This document shows, piece by piece, positions 55,733 through 64,000 of a stretch of 64,000 nucleotides of DNA. The stretch is taken from NCBI RefSeq assembly GCF_029544075.1, contig NZ_JAJQJH010000008.1:81483-145482 (forward strand). The letters run 5' to 3'. Source of the stretch: Chromohalobacter canadensis. Its GTDB lineage: Bacteria > Pseudomonadota > Gammaproteobacteria > Pseudomonadales > Halomonadaceae. The translations under genes were made by a program, and so were the position numbers. The notes beneath the pieces are model-generated. The model did not search any database and had not been told where the DNA came from. It saw only the letters and a program-made list of their open reading frames with translations. Within the stretch, counting starts at the first letter, position 1; each line of letters opens with the position of its first letter.

Positions 55733-56845
55733 TCAATGATGGCTCTCAAGCGGAATCAACAAGCGGAATTCGGTACATCCGGGCACCGAGTCGCACTCGA
55801 TCAAGCCCTGATGCTGATGCAGGATCGACTGCGCGATGGAAAGGCCCAGGCCACTGCCCTCGGCTCGCCCCGAGACCATGGGGTAGAACAACGTCTCGCG
55901 CAGCGTCTCGGGAATCCCGGGGCCGTTATCGAGAATGCCCAGCTCGCAGACCAACCGGTGGCGCTCGGCACCCAGCGTGAACTGTCGCCGGGCCCGGGTG
56001 CGCAAGATCAGGCGTGGGCCGTCAACGCCGTGCTCCTCCATCGCCTGGACGGCGTTGCGGGCGACGTTGAGCACCGCCTGGATCAGTTGCGCTTCATCGC
56101 CCTCTAGTTCCGGCAGGCTGGGGTCGTAGTCACGCACGTACTCGGTACGCGGATGCTCGGCCTCCAGCAAGGTCCGCACGCGCTCGAGCACTTTATGGAT
56201 GTTGAGCGGTTCGTGGCGACTCATGCTATTGGGTCCCAGCATACGATCGACCAGATCGCGCAGGCGGTCCGCCTCCTCGACGATCACGCGTGTGAACTCG
56301 GAGAGCTGCGGGTCGGGCAGATCGCGTTCGAGTAGCTGCGCCGCGCCACGAATACCGCCCAGCGGGTTCTTGACCTCGTGTGCCAGGCCCCGGGTGAGCA
56401 CCTTGATGGTCTCCTGACGCGCGATCAAAGCTTCCTCGCGGGAGATGCGCAGCAACCGATCGCGCGGTTCGATCTCGATCAGCAGTTCATCGGCGGACAA
56501 CGGCGTGACGGTGAAATCCACCGTGGCCGAATCTCCCGACGGCAACGTCAGATTCGCCTCGCGTTGCGTGAAGGGGTGCAGCTCGTCACGCGCCTTGAAC
56601 AACACCGCTTCGACACTGCCCTCGACCCCCGCCAGACTTTCCAGTCGCTGGCCCATGACACGCAACCGGCTAGTCGCCAGCAACGACTCGGCGGCCGGAT
56701 TCATCCAACGCACATGCAAATCGCCATCGAGCAGCACCACCGCTGTCGTCAGGTGTTCTAGCAAACGTTTTGGTTCGACCGAGCTTGGGGGTTCGACCGA
56801 ATATTGTGGCAAAGGAGGTTCTGGCATGTGCCATCCATTATCCAT
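55733..56845 (-). CDS. ntrB: nitrogen sensor kinase NtrB (GlnL)
   Basis: A 370-residue two-component kinase. An N-terminal PAS-like domain (about 25-125) is followed by the H-box with the phosphorylated His in GLAHEVKNPLGGIRGAAQLLE and a HATPase_c domain (NVARNAVQ, ILDNGPGIP, GSGLGLSIAQSIL). No membrane segment, as for cytoplasmic NtrB. Two starts are possible: 56845 or the ATG at 56827, neither with a strong ribosome site. An NtrC box lies 89-105 bases before the first start. Confidence 0.94.
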   Translation of the reverse strand: MDNGWHMPEPPLPQYSVEPPSSVEPKRLLEHLTTAVVLLDGDLHVRWMNPAAESLLATSRLRVMGQRLESLAGVEGSVEAVLFKARDELHPFTQREANLTLPSGDSATVDFTVTPLSADELLIEIEPRDRLLRISREEALIARQETIKVLTRGLAHEVKNPLGGIRGAAQLLERDLPDPQLSEFTRVIVEEADRLRDLVDRMLGPNSMSRHEPLNIHKVLERVRTLLEAEHPRTEYVRDYDPSLPELEGDEAQLIQAVLNVARNAVQAMEEHGVDGPRLILRTRARRQFTLGAERHRLVCELGILDNGPGIPETLRETLFYPMVSGRAEGSGLGLSIAQSILHQHQGLIECDSVPGCTEFRLLIPLESHH

Positions 56846-56933
56846 CGTCCATGTACGTTAGCAGTGCAAGAAGCGCGCCAGTCTGACACTGCCCGGTATA
56901 GAGCAGTGCAGCCACTGACACACATATCGCTAA

Positions 56934-56950
56934 CGCACCAAAATAGTGCA
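56934..56950 (-). promoter_or_regulatory. NtrC-binding site before ntrB
   Basis: Minus strand TGCACTA-TTT-TGGTGCG matches the TGCACCA-N3-TGGTGCA consensus at 12 of 14 positions. It lies in the 143-base gap between the DUF4124 gene and ntrB, so ntrBC may be autoregulated. Confidence 0.65.
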
Positions 56951-56988
56951 AAACGAGGAAGGTAGACAGCGCCAAGCGCCAAATCGGC

Positions 56989-57609
56989 TCACTGGCTGTC
57001 GCTGCCACCATTATTGCGGGGATTGTTGGGGTTGGCAGGTAGGTAACGGCTGGCACGTTGCACATAAAGCGTGATCGGGGCACTACGTTGGCGCACACGT
57101 CCCTCAGCATCGACGACTTCAGCACGCAAGGTATGCTCCCCACGCACTAGCTCGGTGACCGAGAAGGTCGTCGCATGCCGGGCCGGCCCATTCACCTCAC
57201 CATCGATTACCATGCGCAGCTTGTCCGTCTCGCGCAGTTCGGGCGAGATCGCCACGCGCACCTGAGTATCCCCTGCCGCACCGGTGGGCAGGGTCGTCTC
57301 GTTGCCAGGGGCCGCAATGGCGAGACGCTCGTAAGCGGTGAATGACGACGTGCCATTCGCTTCTGGCGCGGTCGCCGCGTCCGGCAGCGCCTGGAGATCG
57401 CGTGTCTCGCGCGGTTGGCCGGGCACCGTGTTCACCGTGCCGACGTCCACCTTTTCCCCTACCGGGCGGTCGGAAAAGGCCACGTTGCCTTGCGCATCGA
57501 CGCTGCGATAGACCGGCGTCGCCTGCGCCGCCGAGACACCCATCACAACCGCTACGAGCAACGCCCAAGCGCATTTCAGCCATGTCGCAGTGGCCCACCC
57601 TTGGCGCAT
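56989..57609 (-). CDS. DUF4124 domain-containing secreted protein
   Basis: A 206-residue protein with a signal peptide (to about residue 30). The first mature part (TPVYRSVDAQGNVAFSDRPV) is the DUF4124 domain, followed by an Ig-like beta-domain (LRMVIDGEVNGPARHATTFSVTELVRGEHTLRAEVVDAEG). Its function is unknown. It sits between glnA and ntrB, an arrangement also known in Pseudomonas relatives. It has its own 178-base gap to glnA that contains the glnA terminator. Confidence 0.85.
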   Translation of the reverse strand: MRQGWATATWLKCAWALLVAVVMGVSAAQATPVYRSVDAQGNVAFSDRPVGEKVDVGTVNTVPGQPRETRDLQALPDAATAPEANGTSSFTAYERLAIAAPGNETTLPTGAAGDTQVRVAISPELRETDKLRMVIDGEVNGPARHATTFSVTELVRGEHTLRAEVVDAEGRVRQRSAPITLYVQRASRYLPANPNNPRNNGGSDSQ

Positions 57610-57725
57610 GCCCTTCTCCTCGTGCCTGTACCGAGCGCTCAGTCTAGCGCACCTTCAATTTACCCAACCACAACACGTCCCTCTACACCCTTAACGATCC
57701 CTCCATCACGCACGCGCCACAACGT

Positions 57726-57752
57726 AAAAAGCCCCGTCACATCGGACGGGGC
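57726..57752 (-). terminator. rho-independent terminator after glnA
   Basis: Minus strand: GCCCCGTC-N6-GACGGGGC (57731-57752), a perfect 8-bp stem, followed by TTTTT (57726-57730). It lies 36 bases past the glnA stop. Confidence 0.92.
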
Positions 57753-57787
57753 CTCGTTCAGCAGAGATCACACGCTGTCGTGCGAGA

Positions 57788-59197
57788 TCAGCAGCTGTAG
57801 TACATGTCGAATTCGATCGGGTGCGTCGCCATGCGCAGGCGGTCAACTTCTTCCTGCTTGAGCTCGATGTAAGCGTCGATCATCTCGTCGGTGAACACCT
57901 CACCCTCGGTGAGGAAGGCACGGTCGGCGTTCAACGCTTCCAGCGCCTGGTCGAGGCTCTCGGCCACGGTGGGAACCGACTTGCCTTCTTCCGGCGGCAG
58001 GTCATAGAGGTTCTTGTCCATGGCATCGCCGGGATGGATCTTGTTCTTGATGCCGTCGATACCCGCCATCAGCATCGCCGAGAAGCACAGGTAAGGGTTG
58101 GCGGTCGGGTCCGGGAAACGCAGCTCCACACGCTTACCCTTGGGGCTCGCCGTGTAGGGGATACGGATGGATGCACTGCGGTTGCGTGCACTATAGGCCA
58201 GCATGACCGGCGCTTCGAAGCCCGGGACCAGACGCTTGTAAGAGTTGGTCGAGGCGTTGGTGAAGGCGTTCAGAGCACGTGCGTGCTTGATGATACCGCC
58301 GATATAGTACAGCGCACTTTCGGACAGCCCAGCGTATTCGTCACCCGCGAACATGTTGGCGCCGTCCTTCCAGAAGGACTGGTGCACGTGCATGCCGGAA
58401 CCGTTATCACCGACCAGCGGCTTGGGCATGAAGGTCGCGGTCTTGCCGTACGCGTGTGCCACGTTGTGGATCACGTACTTCATTTCCTGAACTTCGTCGG
58501 CCTTCTTGACCAAGGTGTTGAACTTGACGCCGATCTCGTTCTGGCCGGCGTTGGCCACCTCGTGGTGATGCACCTCGACCGACTGGCCGATGGCTTCCAG
58601 GGTGTTGCACATCGCACTGCGGATGTCATGGAAGCTATCCACCGGCGGTACCGGGAAATAGCCGCCCTTGACGCGCGGACGGTGCCCCAGGTTGCCGCCT
58701 TCCACGTTAGTGGAGTCGGTCGCCCAGGCGCCTTCCTCGGAAGTGATCTTGTACATCGCGCCCTGAATGTTGGCGTTCCAGTGCACTTCGTCGAAGATGA
58801 AGAATTCCGGTTCCGGCCCGAAGAAGGCGGTGTCGCCCAAGCCGGTGGACTTCAGATACGCCTCGGCACGTTTGGCGATGGAGCGCGGATCACGCTCATA
58901 ACCCTGCATGGTGGCCGGCTCGATGATATCGCAACGCAGTACGAGGGTAGCGTCCTCGGTGAACGGGTCGAGATAACCGCTGCCATCTTCCGGGCGCAGG
59001 ATCATGTCGGACTCATTGATACCCTTCCAGCCTTCAATGGAGGAGCCATCGAACATCTGGCCGTCCTCGAAGAACTCATCATCGACGGCGCCGGCCGGAA
59101 TCGTGACGTGCTGCTCCTTGCCCTTGGTATCGGTAAAGCGCAGGTCTACCCACTTGATATCGTGTTCTTCGATCAGGGCGAGGGTCTTCTCGGACAT
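57788..59197 (-). CDS. glnA: glutamine synthetase type I GlnA
   Basis: A 469-residue glutamine synthetase type I-beta. The adenylylation tyrosine is in NLYDLPPEE (about residue 398). The active-site segments [15 protein letters not shown] and [16 protein letters not shown] are conserved. The start at 59197 is chosen for the AGGA just before it and for the family length; the frame is open to 59293 but with no added domain. A sigma-54 promoter and two NtrC boxes lie upstream. Confidence 0.98.
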   Translation of the reverse strand: MSEKTLALIEEHDIKWVDLRFTDTKGKEQHVTIPAGAVDDEFFEDGQMFDGSSIEGWKGINESDMILRPEDGSGYLDPFTEDATLVLRCDIIEPATMQGYERDPRSIAKRAEAYLKSTGLGDTAFFGPEPEFFIFDEVHWNANIQGAMYKITSEEGAWATDSTNVEGGNLGHRPRVKGGYFPVPPVDSFHDIRSAMCNTLEAIGQSVEVHHHEVANAGQNEIGVKFNTLVKKADEVQEMKYVIHNVAHAYGKTATFMPKPLVGDNGSGMHVHQSFWKDGANMFAGDEYAGLSESALYYIGGIIKHARALNAFTNASTNSYKRLVPGFEAPVMLAYSARNRSASIRIPYTASPKGKRVELRFPDPTANPYLCFSAMLMAGIDGIKNKIHPGDAMDKNLYDLPPEEGKSVPTVAESLDQALEALNADRAFLTEGEVFTDEMIDAYIELKQEEVDRLRMATHPIEFDMYYSC

Positions 59198-59307
59198 GAT
59201 TTCCTCCACTATGAGCCCATGGCTCGGGTCGTTTGCTTGCGTGTTCAGCGTCGTTTGTAGCACGCCCGCCGGCAGCTGCCCACGGGTATGCACTTTACGT
59301 TTTGCAA

Positions 59308-59323
59308 TGCAGAAGGCATGCCA
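59308..59323 (-). promoter_or_regulatory. sigma-54 promoter of glnA
   Basis: Minus strand TGGCATG-N4-CTGCA: the GG and GC dinucleotides are separated by exactly ten bases as in the -24/-12 consensus (TGGCACG-N4-TTGCA). Two mismatches. Transcription would start about 100 bases before glnA. Confidence 0.8.
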
Positions 59324-59452
59324 ATCATTGAGCCATCACAGTGCGACTTTTATAAACGCATGATCCACCGAGAAAAAATAGACCATCTTTGCGCATCGGT
59401 CAGCACCACTTTAGCGCCAGGTGCGCCACATTAAAGTGCAGAGACACTTTAA

Positions 59453-59500
59453 AGCCCCAAAAAGGTGCGCCTCATCGCCCATATGAACCAAGTTGGTGCA
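59453..59500 (-). promoter_or_regulatory. two NtrC-binding sites upstream of glnA
   Basis: Site 59484-59500 on the plus strand matches the TGCACCA-N3-TGGTGCA consensus at all but one position. Site 59453-59469 matches less well (AGCCCCA-N3-AGGTGCG). Their centres are 31 bases apart, about three helical turns, and 150-190 bases before the promoter, like the E. coli glnA enhancer. This region lies in a 499-base gap (59198-59696) without a gene. Confidence 0.8.
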
Positions 59501-59696
59501 AAGACATGTTCGAGCCTCCTCTCGACAGCTGGCACCACACTCTACCGGGCAGACTATCGAGCAAAATCGAGCAGGCTTGTAGTCAGTATTGCTTTAGAAA
59601 AACCAGCCACGGCGATGATTGCCAGGGTTCGCGCCGCCCCCCAGGCTGTTGGTCAGCTCCCTCGACATGGGCTCTGATCCCAAGGCACTCCCAGCG

Positions 59697-60659
59697 ATGC
59701 GCACTTACAGTCTGCTAATCGACGCCAGCCATACCCCCGAGCACCTGGAGCGCTGCCTAAGCGCCCTGGCACGCAGTATCGCGTGCTTCAGCGGGCACAT
59801 CGAGACGTTGGTACAACTTACGACGCTTGATGAGCCCACCCAGCGCCTGCTGATTGAGCGCGATGTCCGCTTCGCCGTGCTGCCCCAGTATGGACAGGGC
59901 GCGCTTCGCCACCATGGTGCCACCTCTCTGAATGGCGATGTGCTGGTGTTTTTGGATGCAGCGCTCGAGGTGCCCGAGCAATGGCTTACCGGGCTCTCCC
60001 ATGCCTTCAGCTATCAGGCCGCCGACGCCATCGTCTGCGCCCAATACCCAGCCACCCCGTTGCCACCACCACTCGCCAGCTGGTACCTCAGCCGCACGCA
60101 ACGCGGCTTCGACGACCACCCCTGGGATTGGCCCACCGGTCAATTGGCCATCACCCGCGAGTGGTACGAGCGTCTCGGGGGCCACGACACCCGCCTCAAG
60201 GCTGGCGCCGACCTGGATATCCTCGTGCGTCTGTGGCGCTGCCACGCGCACCTCTTCTGGCAGGACGCACCATTGCTGATCGACCATGCAGCCCCGCGCC
60301 GCCTCGGTCCTTGGTGGCGTCGGCAGCACCGGCACCAGCGGCATTGTCTTTACATTCCCAGCACCGCGCGGCATCCGCGTTTTCTCGTCCCCCGGGTGAG
60401 TGCCGCGCTCCTCCAGGGCACGAGCCTACCGCTGGCCTTGCTGCTGTGGTTGCCCTTGTCGCCGGGAGTCGGGATGGCCGGTCTGACCTTCAGTGCACTC
60501 CCCGCCGGGTTCATGGCTTGGCGCGACGACACACCGGCGCCGCGCAAAACTTACCGCATCTACTGGTACCGCTGGAGCTTGCACGCCTTGCAGTTGACCG
60601 CCACCGGCGCGGCAATGATGACGTTCTGCCGACGAGGCAAGCCGGGGCTGACTGGCTAA
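59697..60659 (+). CDS. glycosyltransferase family 2-like protein
   Basis: A 320-residue protein with a GT2-like N-terminal domain (about 1-210) and a C-terminal hydrophobic region (about 240-300). The metal-binding position reads FLDAAL instead of a DxD motif, so the catalytic metal site is altered. A WDWPTGQLAITREWYERLGGHDTRLKAGADLDI segment matches the acceptor loop and ED-like motif of GT2. The start at 59697 is uncertain; 59667 and an upstream TTG are alternatives. It precedes the deacetylase gene by 147 bases. Confidence 0.7.
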   Translation: MRTYSLLIDASHTPEHLERCLSALARSIACFSGHIETLVQLTTLDEPTQRLLIERDVRFAVLPQYGQGALRHHGATSLNGDVLVFLDAALEVPEQWLTGLSHAFSYQAADAIVCAQYPATPLPPPLASWYLSRTQRGFDDHPWDWPTGQLAITREWYERLGGHDTRLKAGADLDILVRLWRCHAHLFWQDAPLLIDHAAPRRLGPWWRRQHRHQRHCLYIPSTARHPRFLVPRVSAALLQGTSLPLALLLWLPLSPGVGMAGLTFSALPAGFMAWRDDTPAPRKTYRIYWYRWSLHALQLTATGAAMMTFCRRGKPGLTG

Positions 60660-60806
60660 ATTGAGACAACGAGATATGCTGATAGATATCGCAACCACCA
60701 TCACAACATCATCCCTCAAAGGAGACCCTTGCCGTCTGCGACAGGATGTCACCACGGCAACAACGCTCGCACTCCGAGCAACGACAGCAGTGCGGAGGGA
60801 CACGCC

Positions 60807-61799
60807 ATGAGTCATCTCAGCCTTGCCCATGACGTCGTGCAGCGCCTGCGCGGACACTGGCGACGCAGCCTTAGCGAGCCGCTTCGCGGACGCAGCGCGA
60901 TTCTAGTCATACAGCGCGTATTACCCGACGAAGCCGCCGCACGCCTGCCGCACCGAGCTCCCTACTGCCTCGGCCCGGAAAGCTTCCGGCGGCTGCTCGA
61001 CCACCTGACCGATCACGCTCAGATCGTCTCCCTGGCGAGTGCTCGCCGTCTGCATCGCGACCCGATGCCACGCATCGCGCTGACCTTCGACGGCGGCTGG
61101 CGCGACACCGCCGAGGTAGCGCTGCGACAGCTCGAGCGCCTGGCGTTGCCGGCCAGCGTGTTTCTGAGTACGGGCGATACAGGGCGCTCGCAAGGCGATT
61201 GGCGGATGGCCCTCGGCGACATTCTCTGGGACGGTACCCAGCCCATGCGCGTTCGCGAATGCCTCGGCGATGCCGGGCTCCCGCTCCCACCGCCACGGCC
61301 CGACCACCCAGGCACCGCCTACAGTAACGCATTGCACGACTACCTCGAACGACTCGCGCAACAAGCTGCTCCATTGACGCTGGTTCGGCTCGGCTCGGCG
61401 CTGGGCACCGAGCTCGACATCGCACCCCAAACGCTCGACCCGTTCAGCGTGCGCCGCCTGGAAAGCGACGGCTTGGTGCGTTTCGGCGCGCGCGGCGTCG
61501 CCGCCACACCGTTAGACACCCTCAACGATCATCAGATCCAATGGCAAATTCGCCATTCGCGCCGCCAACTCGGCGTGCTATGCCGCGACCCGTTATCTTA
61601 TTTCGCCTATCCACAGCCGGAAGCCTCGCTCCGTGTGCGTCAACTGGCCCAGCGCTGCGGCGTTCAGGAAGCCCTTCACAGCCATGCCGGCTGGCTCTCG
61701 CACCGCGACGACCCGCTGGCATTGCCACGCTTTCAGATTACGCAACCCGTTGCCAGCAGCGCGGGACGTCTCTATGATTGGCTCCTCGGGCACCTTTAA
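60807..61799 (+). CDS. polysaccharide deacetylase family protein
   Basis: A 330-residue NodB-like deacetylase protein. The first metal motif reads TFDGGW (second Asp replaced by Gly), and the HxxxH motif is not evident where expected. A later LPASVFLSTGDTG strand and a YFAYPQPE segment fit the NodB fold. The start at 60807 has GGAGG nine bases before it. With the GT2-like gene it may form a small envelope-sugar cluster, but the altered motifs leave the activity open. Confidence 0.75.
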   Translation: MSHLSLAHDVVQRLRGHWRRSLSEPLRGRSAILVIQRVLPDEAAARLPHRAPYCLGPESFRRLLDHLTDHAQIVSLASARRLHRDPMPRIALTFDGGWRDTAEVALRQLERLALPASVFLSTGDTGRSQGDWRMALGDILWDGTQPMRVRECLGDAGLPLPPPRPDHPGTAYSNALHDYLERLAQQAAPLTLVRLGSALGTELDIAPQTLDPFSVRRLESDGLVRFGARGVAATPLDTLNDHQIQWQIRHSRRQLGVLCRDPLSYFAYPQPEASLRVRQLAQRCGVQEALHSHAGWLSHRDDPLALPRFQITQPVASSAGRLYDWLLGHL

Positions 61800-61864
61800 T
61801 GAGTGAATAGCCCTTCTAGATCGGTGCGCTCCACCCCACGCCACGCGTCCACCCCGACGCGATA

Positions 61865-61897
61865 AATGGCGGTTGACGAGTGCGCCGCCATTTTTTT
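61865..61897 (+). terminator. rho-independent terminator after the deacetylase gene
   Basis: AATGGCGG-N12-CCGCCATT, then a run of T's to 61897. The stem's last A-T pairs merge with the T-run. Confidence 0.85.
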
Positions 61898-62007
61898 GCG
61901 TATTTTCGTCCTGCCGCCAAAACGCCCCAAGTCCCTGATAGCGCCACGGTTATCGCTGCGCCAACACGACTTTTGTCGTGCCGCGCCTGTTGGCAACGGT
62001 CATCAAA

Positions 62008-62038
62008 CTGGCAGTCGTCGGCACCCTGACCCTATAAT
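62008..62038 (+). promoter_or_regulatory. promoter candidate for typA
   Basis: TATAAT at 62033-62038, 30 bases before the GTG start, with a weak CTGGCA at 62008-62013 (19-base spacer). Confidence 0.5.
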
Positions 62039-62067
62039 ACGGCCCAATTTTCAAGCAGGATCCCTAC

Positions 62068-63879
62068 GTGATCGAGAACCTTCGTAACATCGCCATTATC
62101 GCCCACGTCGACCATGGCAAGACCACCTTGGTCGATCAACTCCTGAGTCAGTCCGGCACCCTCGACCGCAAGGCCGAAGGGCAAGAGCGCATCATGGACT
62201 CCAACGACCAGGAGAAAGAACGCGGTATCACCATTCTGTCCAAGAATACCGCGATCCAGTGGCACGATTACCACATCAACATCGTCGACACGCCCGGACA
62301 CGCCGACTTCGGTGGTGAAGTCGAGCGCGTCATGTCGATGGTCGATTCCGTTCTGTTGATGGTGGACGCTGTCGACGGCCCCATGCCGCAGACGCGCTTC
62401 GTCACTCAGAAAGCCTTCGATCGCGGCTTGAAGCCCATCGTCGTGGTCAACAAGATCGACCGTCCCGGCGCGCGCCCTGACTGGGTCATCGACCAGATCT
62501 TCGATTTGTTCGACAACCTCGGCGCCAGCGACGAGCAGCTCGACTTCCCGATCATCTATTGCTCGGCGCTCAACGGCGTCGCCGGCATGGACCCGGAAGA
62601 GCTCGAAGACGACATGACGCCGATGTTCCAATCCATCGTCGATATCGTCGAACCACCCACGGTCGAACGCGACGGGCCGTTCCAGATGCAGATCTCCGCG
62701 CTGGACTACAACAGCTACGTCGGCGTCATCGGTCTGGGCCGCATCAAGCGCGGCAACGTGAGCCCCGGGCAACAGATCAGCGTGATATCCAAGGAAGGCA
62801 ATGTCCGCAAGGGCAAGGTGGGTCAGGTCATGACACACCTCGGCCTCGAGCGCGTGCAGACAGAACAAGCCGAAGCCGGTGACATCGTCTGCATTACCGG
62901 CATCAGCGATCTGGCGATCTCCGATACGCTGTGCGACCCGGCCAACGTCGAGGCGCTCCCCGTGCTGACCGTCGACGAACCCACCGTCTCGATGTCCTTC
63001 CAGGTCAACGACTCGCCGTTCGCCGGCAAGGAAGGCAAGTTCGTCACCAGCCGTAACATTCGTGACCGCCTCGAGCAGGAGCTGATTCACAACGTCGCGC
63101 TGCGTGTCGAGGAAGGCGAAACGCCCGAGAAATTCAAGGTCTCCGGACGCGGTGAGCTGCACCTTTCGGTACTCATCGAAAGCATGCGTCGTGAAGGTTA
63201 CGAGCTGGCCGTGGGCCGCCCCGAGGTCATCATCCGCGAGAACGATGGCGTCAAGCAGGAGCCCTACGAGGAAGTCATCATCGACTGCGAAGAGCAGCAC
63301 CAAGGCGCGGTGATGGAAGAGCTCGGCTACCGCAAGGGCGAGATGACCAACATGAACCCGGACGGCAAGGGTCGTGTGCGCCTGGACTTCATCATCCCCG
63401 CGCGTGGGCTGATCGGCTTCCGTGGCCAGTTCCTGACGCTGACCTCCGGCACCGGCATCCTCACTAGCCGTTTCGACCATTACGGCCCGCTCAAGCCCGA
63501 TGCCTCTGTCGAGCGTCGCAATGGCGTGCTGGTCTCCATGGCCCCCGGCAAGGCGCTGGCCTACGCGCTATTCGCCCTGCAGGATCGCGGCAAATTGCTC
63601 GTCGAGCATGGCACCGAGGTCTACGAAGGCATGCTGATCGGCATCAATAACCGTGCCGACGATATGGCGGTCAATCCCACCAAGGCCAAGAAGCTCGACA
63701 ACATGCGTTCCGCCGGCACCGACGAAGCCTTGGTGCTGACGCCGCCGATCCGCTTCAGTCTCGAGCAAGCCATCGAGTTTCTCGATGACGACGAATTGGT
63801 GGAGATCACCCCCGAACATATTCGTCTGCGCAAAAAGCACCTCACCGAGAACGAGCGTAAGCGCGCCAAGAAGAAGTAA
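62068..63879 (+). CDS. typA: ribosome-associated GTPase TypA/BipA
   Basis: A 603-residue translational GTPase. G1 [11 protein letters not shown]2 RGITI, G3 [11 protein letters not shown] and G4 [13 protein letters not shown] are present, followed by the domains of the BipA/EF-G type and a lysine-rich tail. It acts on ribosome assembly and stress response. The start is a GTG at 62068 with AGGA seven bases before it. A single transcription unit; no clear terminator follows before the insertion sequence. Confidence 0.97.
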   Translation: MIENLRNIAIIAHVDHGKTTLVDQLLSQSGTLDRKAEGQERIMDSNDQEKERGITILSKNTAIQWHDYHINIVDTPGHADFGGEVERVMSMVDSVLLMVDAVDGPMPQTRFVTQKAFDRGLKPIVVVNKIDRPGARPDWVIDQIFDLFDNLGASDEQLDFPIIYCSALNGVAGMDPEELEDDMTPMFQSIVDIVEPPTVERDGPFQMQISALDYNSYVGVIGLGRIKRGNVSPGQQISVISKEGNVRKGKVGQVMTHLGLERVQTEQAEAGDIVCITGISDLAISDTLCDPANVEALPVLTVDEPTVSMSFQVNDSPFAGKEGKFVTSRNIRDRLEQELIHNVALRVEEGETPEKFKVSGRGELHLSVLIESMRREGYELAVGRPEVIIRENDGVKQEPYEEVIIDCEEQHQGAVMEELGYRKGEMTNMNPDGKGRVRLDFIIPARGLIGFRGQFLTLTSGTGILTSRFDHYGPLKPDASVERRNGVLVSMAPGKALAYALFALQDRGKLLVEHGTEVYEGMLIGINNRADDMAVNPTKAKKLDNMRSAGTDEALVLTPPIRFSLEQAIEFLDDDELVEITPEHIRLRKKHLTENERKRAKKK

Positions 63880-63923
63880 CGGCGCCCCGCACTCGTTCGG
63901 CAGGAACACGAAGCCCACCTTTC

Positions 63924-64000
63924 TGAACTGCACCCCGAAAGTTGGACACCCAATCCAACCTTCGGGGTGTTTCTATGAGGAACCAGTACAGCGACCAGTT
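63924..64000 (+). mobile_element. left end of an IS3-like insertion sequence
   Basis: From TGAACTGCACC (63924) the sequence looks like the end of an IS3-family element. A nearly perfect palindrome (CACCCCGAAAGTTGGA and TCCAACCTTCGGGGTG, 15 of 16 matching, 63931-63969) precedes the transposase start. The rest is off the window. Confidence 0.65.
63975..64000 (+). CDS. transposase OrfA, N-terminal fragment
   Basis: ATG at 63975 with GGGGTG five bases upstream. It begins MRNQYSDQ, like the first residues of IS3-family OrfA (N-terminal helix-turn-helix protein), and is cut off by the window end. The ribosome site lies in the right arm of the palindrome. Confidence 0.5.

Noticed and set aside
57821..59260. 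479-codon plus-strand frame opposite glnA
   Set aside because: It is the shadow of a highly conserved gene on the other strand in high-GC DNA; no domain and no ribosome site.
62032..63480. 482-codon minus-strand frame opposite typA
   Set aside because: Composition and position fit a shadow of typA; no recognisable domain.

Overview
The window is high-GC gammaproteobacterial DNA. The gene set fits a halophile of the Halomonadaceae (Halomonas/Chromohalobacter type): many TRAP transporters, a pca/lig aromatic-catabolism island, a NtrBC-GlnA block and typA. The genus is inferred from gene content and family resemblance, not from a marker gene such as 16S rRNA. No rRNA, tRNA or CRISPR array was seen.

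Positions 1-42,000 are largely an aromatic-acid catabolic island. (a) 1-4767: protocatechuate 4,5-cleavage genes galB-galC-galD, two uncharacterised genes, then ligA-ligB. (b) 4981-7748: an MFS transporter, a thioredoxin-like protein and a PLP dehydratase. (c) 7812-10287: protocatechuate 3,4-dioxygenase pcaGH with the LysR regulator pcaQ. (d) 10511-18196: a benzoylformate-decarboxylase-type enzyme, a LysR regulator, a TRAP permease pair and three related TRAP binding proteins. (e) 18292-24663: the rest of the beta-ketoadipate pathway (pcaL fusion, pcaF, pcaJ, pcaI, pcaB) and the IclR regulator pcaR. (f) 25056-27334: a DcaP-like porin and ligC. (g) 27535-37982: ferulate/coumarate degradation (fcs, ech, vdh), two MarR regulators, a second TRAP permease pair and two more TRAP binding proteins. 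Hydroxycinnamates would be imported, CoA-activated, cut to the aldehyde and oxidised to the benzoate, which feeds protocatechuate. Protocatechuate can then go through either ring-cleavage route. (h) 38320-42068: a 2-keto-3-deoxygluconate-type kinase, a 2-hydroxyacid dehydrogenase, an SDR and a HAD phosphatase.

Positions 42,000-64,000 are mostly housekeeping and nutrient genes: a SUI1/YciH factor, a YbaY-type lipoprotein, a sirtuin, a NERD membrane protein, a LamB/MalM pair, a dGTPase-like protein, an oxaloacetate decarboxylase, a phosphonate-type ABC transporter (phnD-C-E-E), ntrC-ntrB, a DUF4124 protein, glnA, a glycosyltransferase/deacetylase pair and typA. The last bases are the left end of an insertion sequence.

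The most informative non-coding signals are: three operators of shared geometry at pcaI, pcaB/pcaR and the porin (a likely PcaR regulon); a PcaQ-like site before pcaH; a MarR inverted repeat found both at fcs/marR and before the TRAP genes; a sigma-54 promoter with two NtrC boxes at glnA and one NtrC box at ntrB; a 134-bp MITE with TA flanks; and a 24-bp tandem repeat after vdh.
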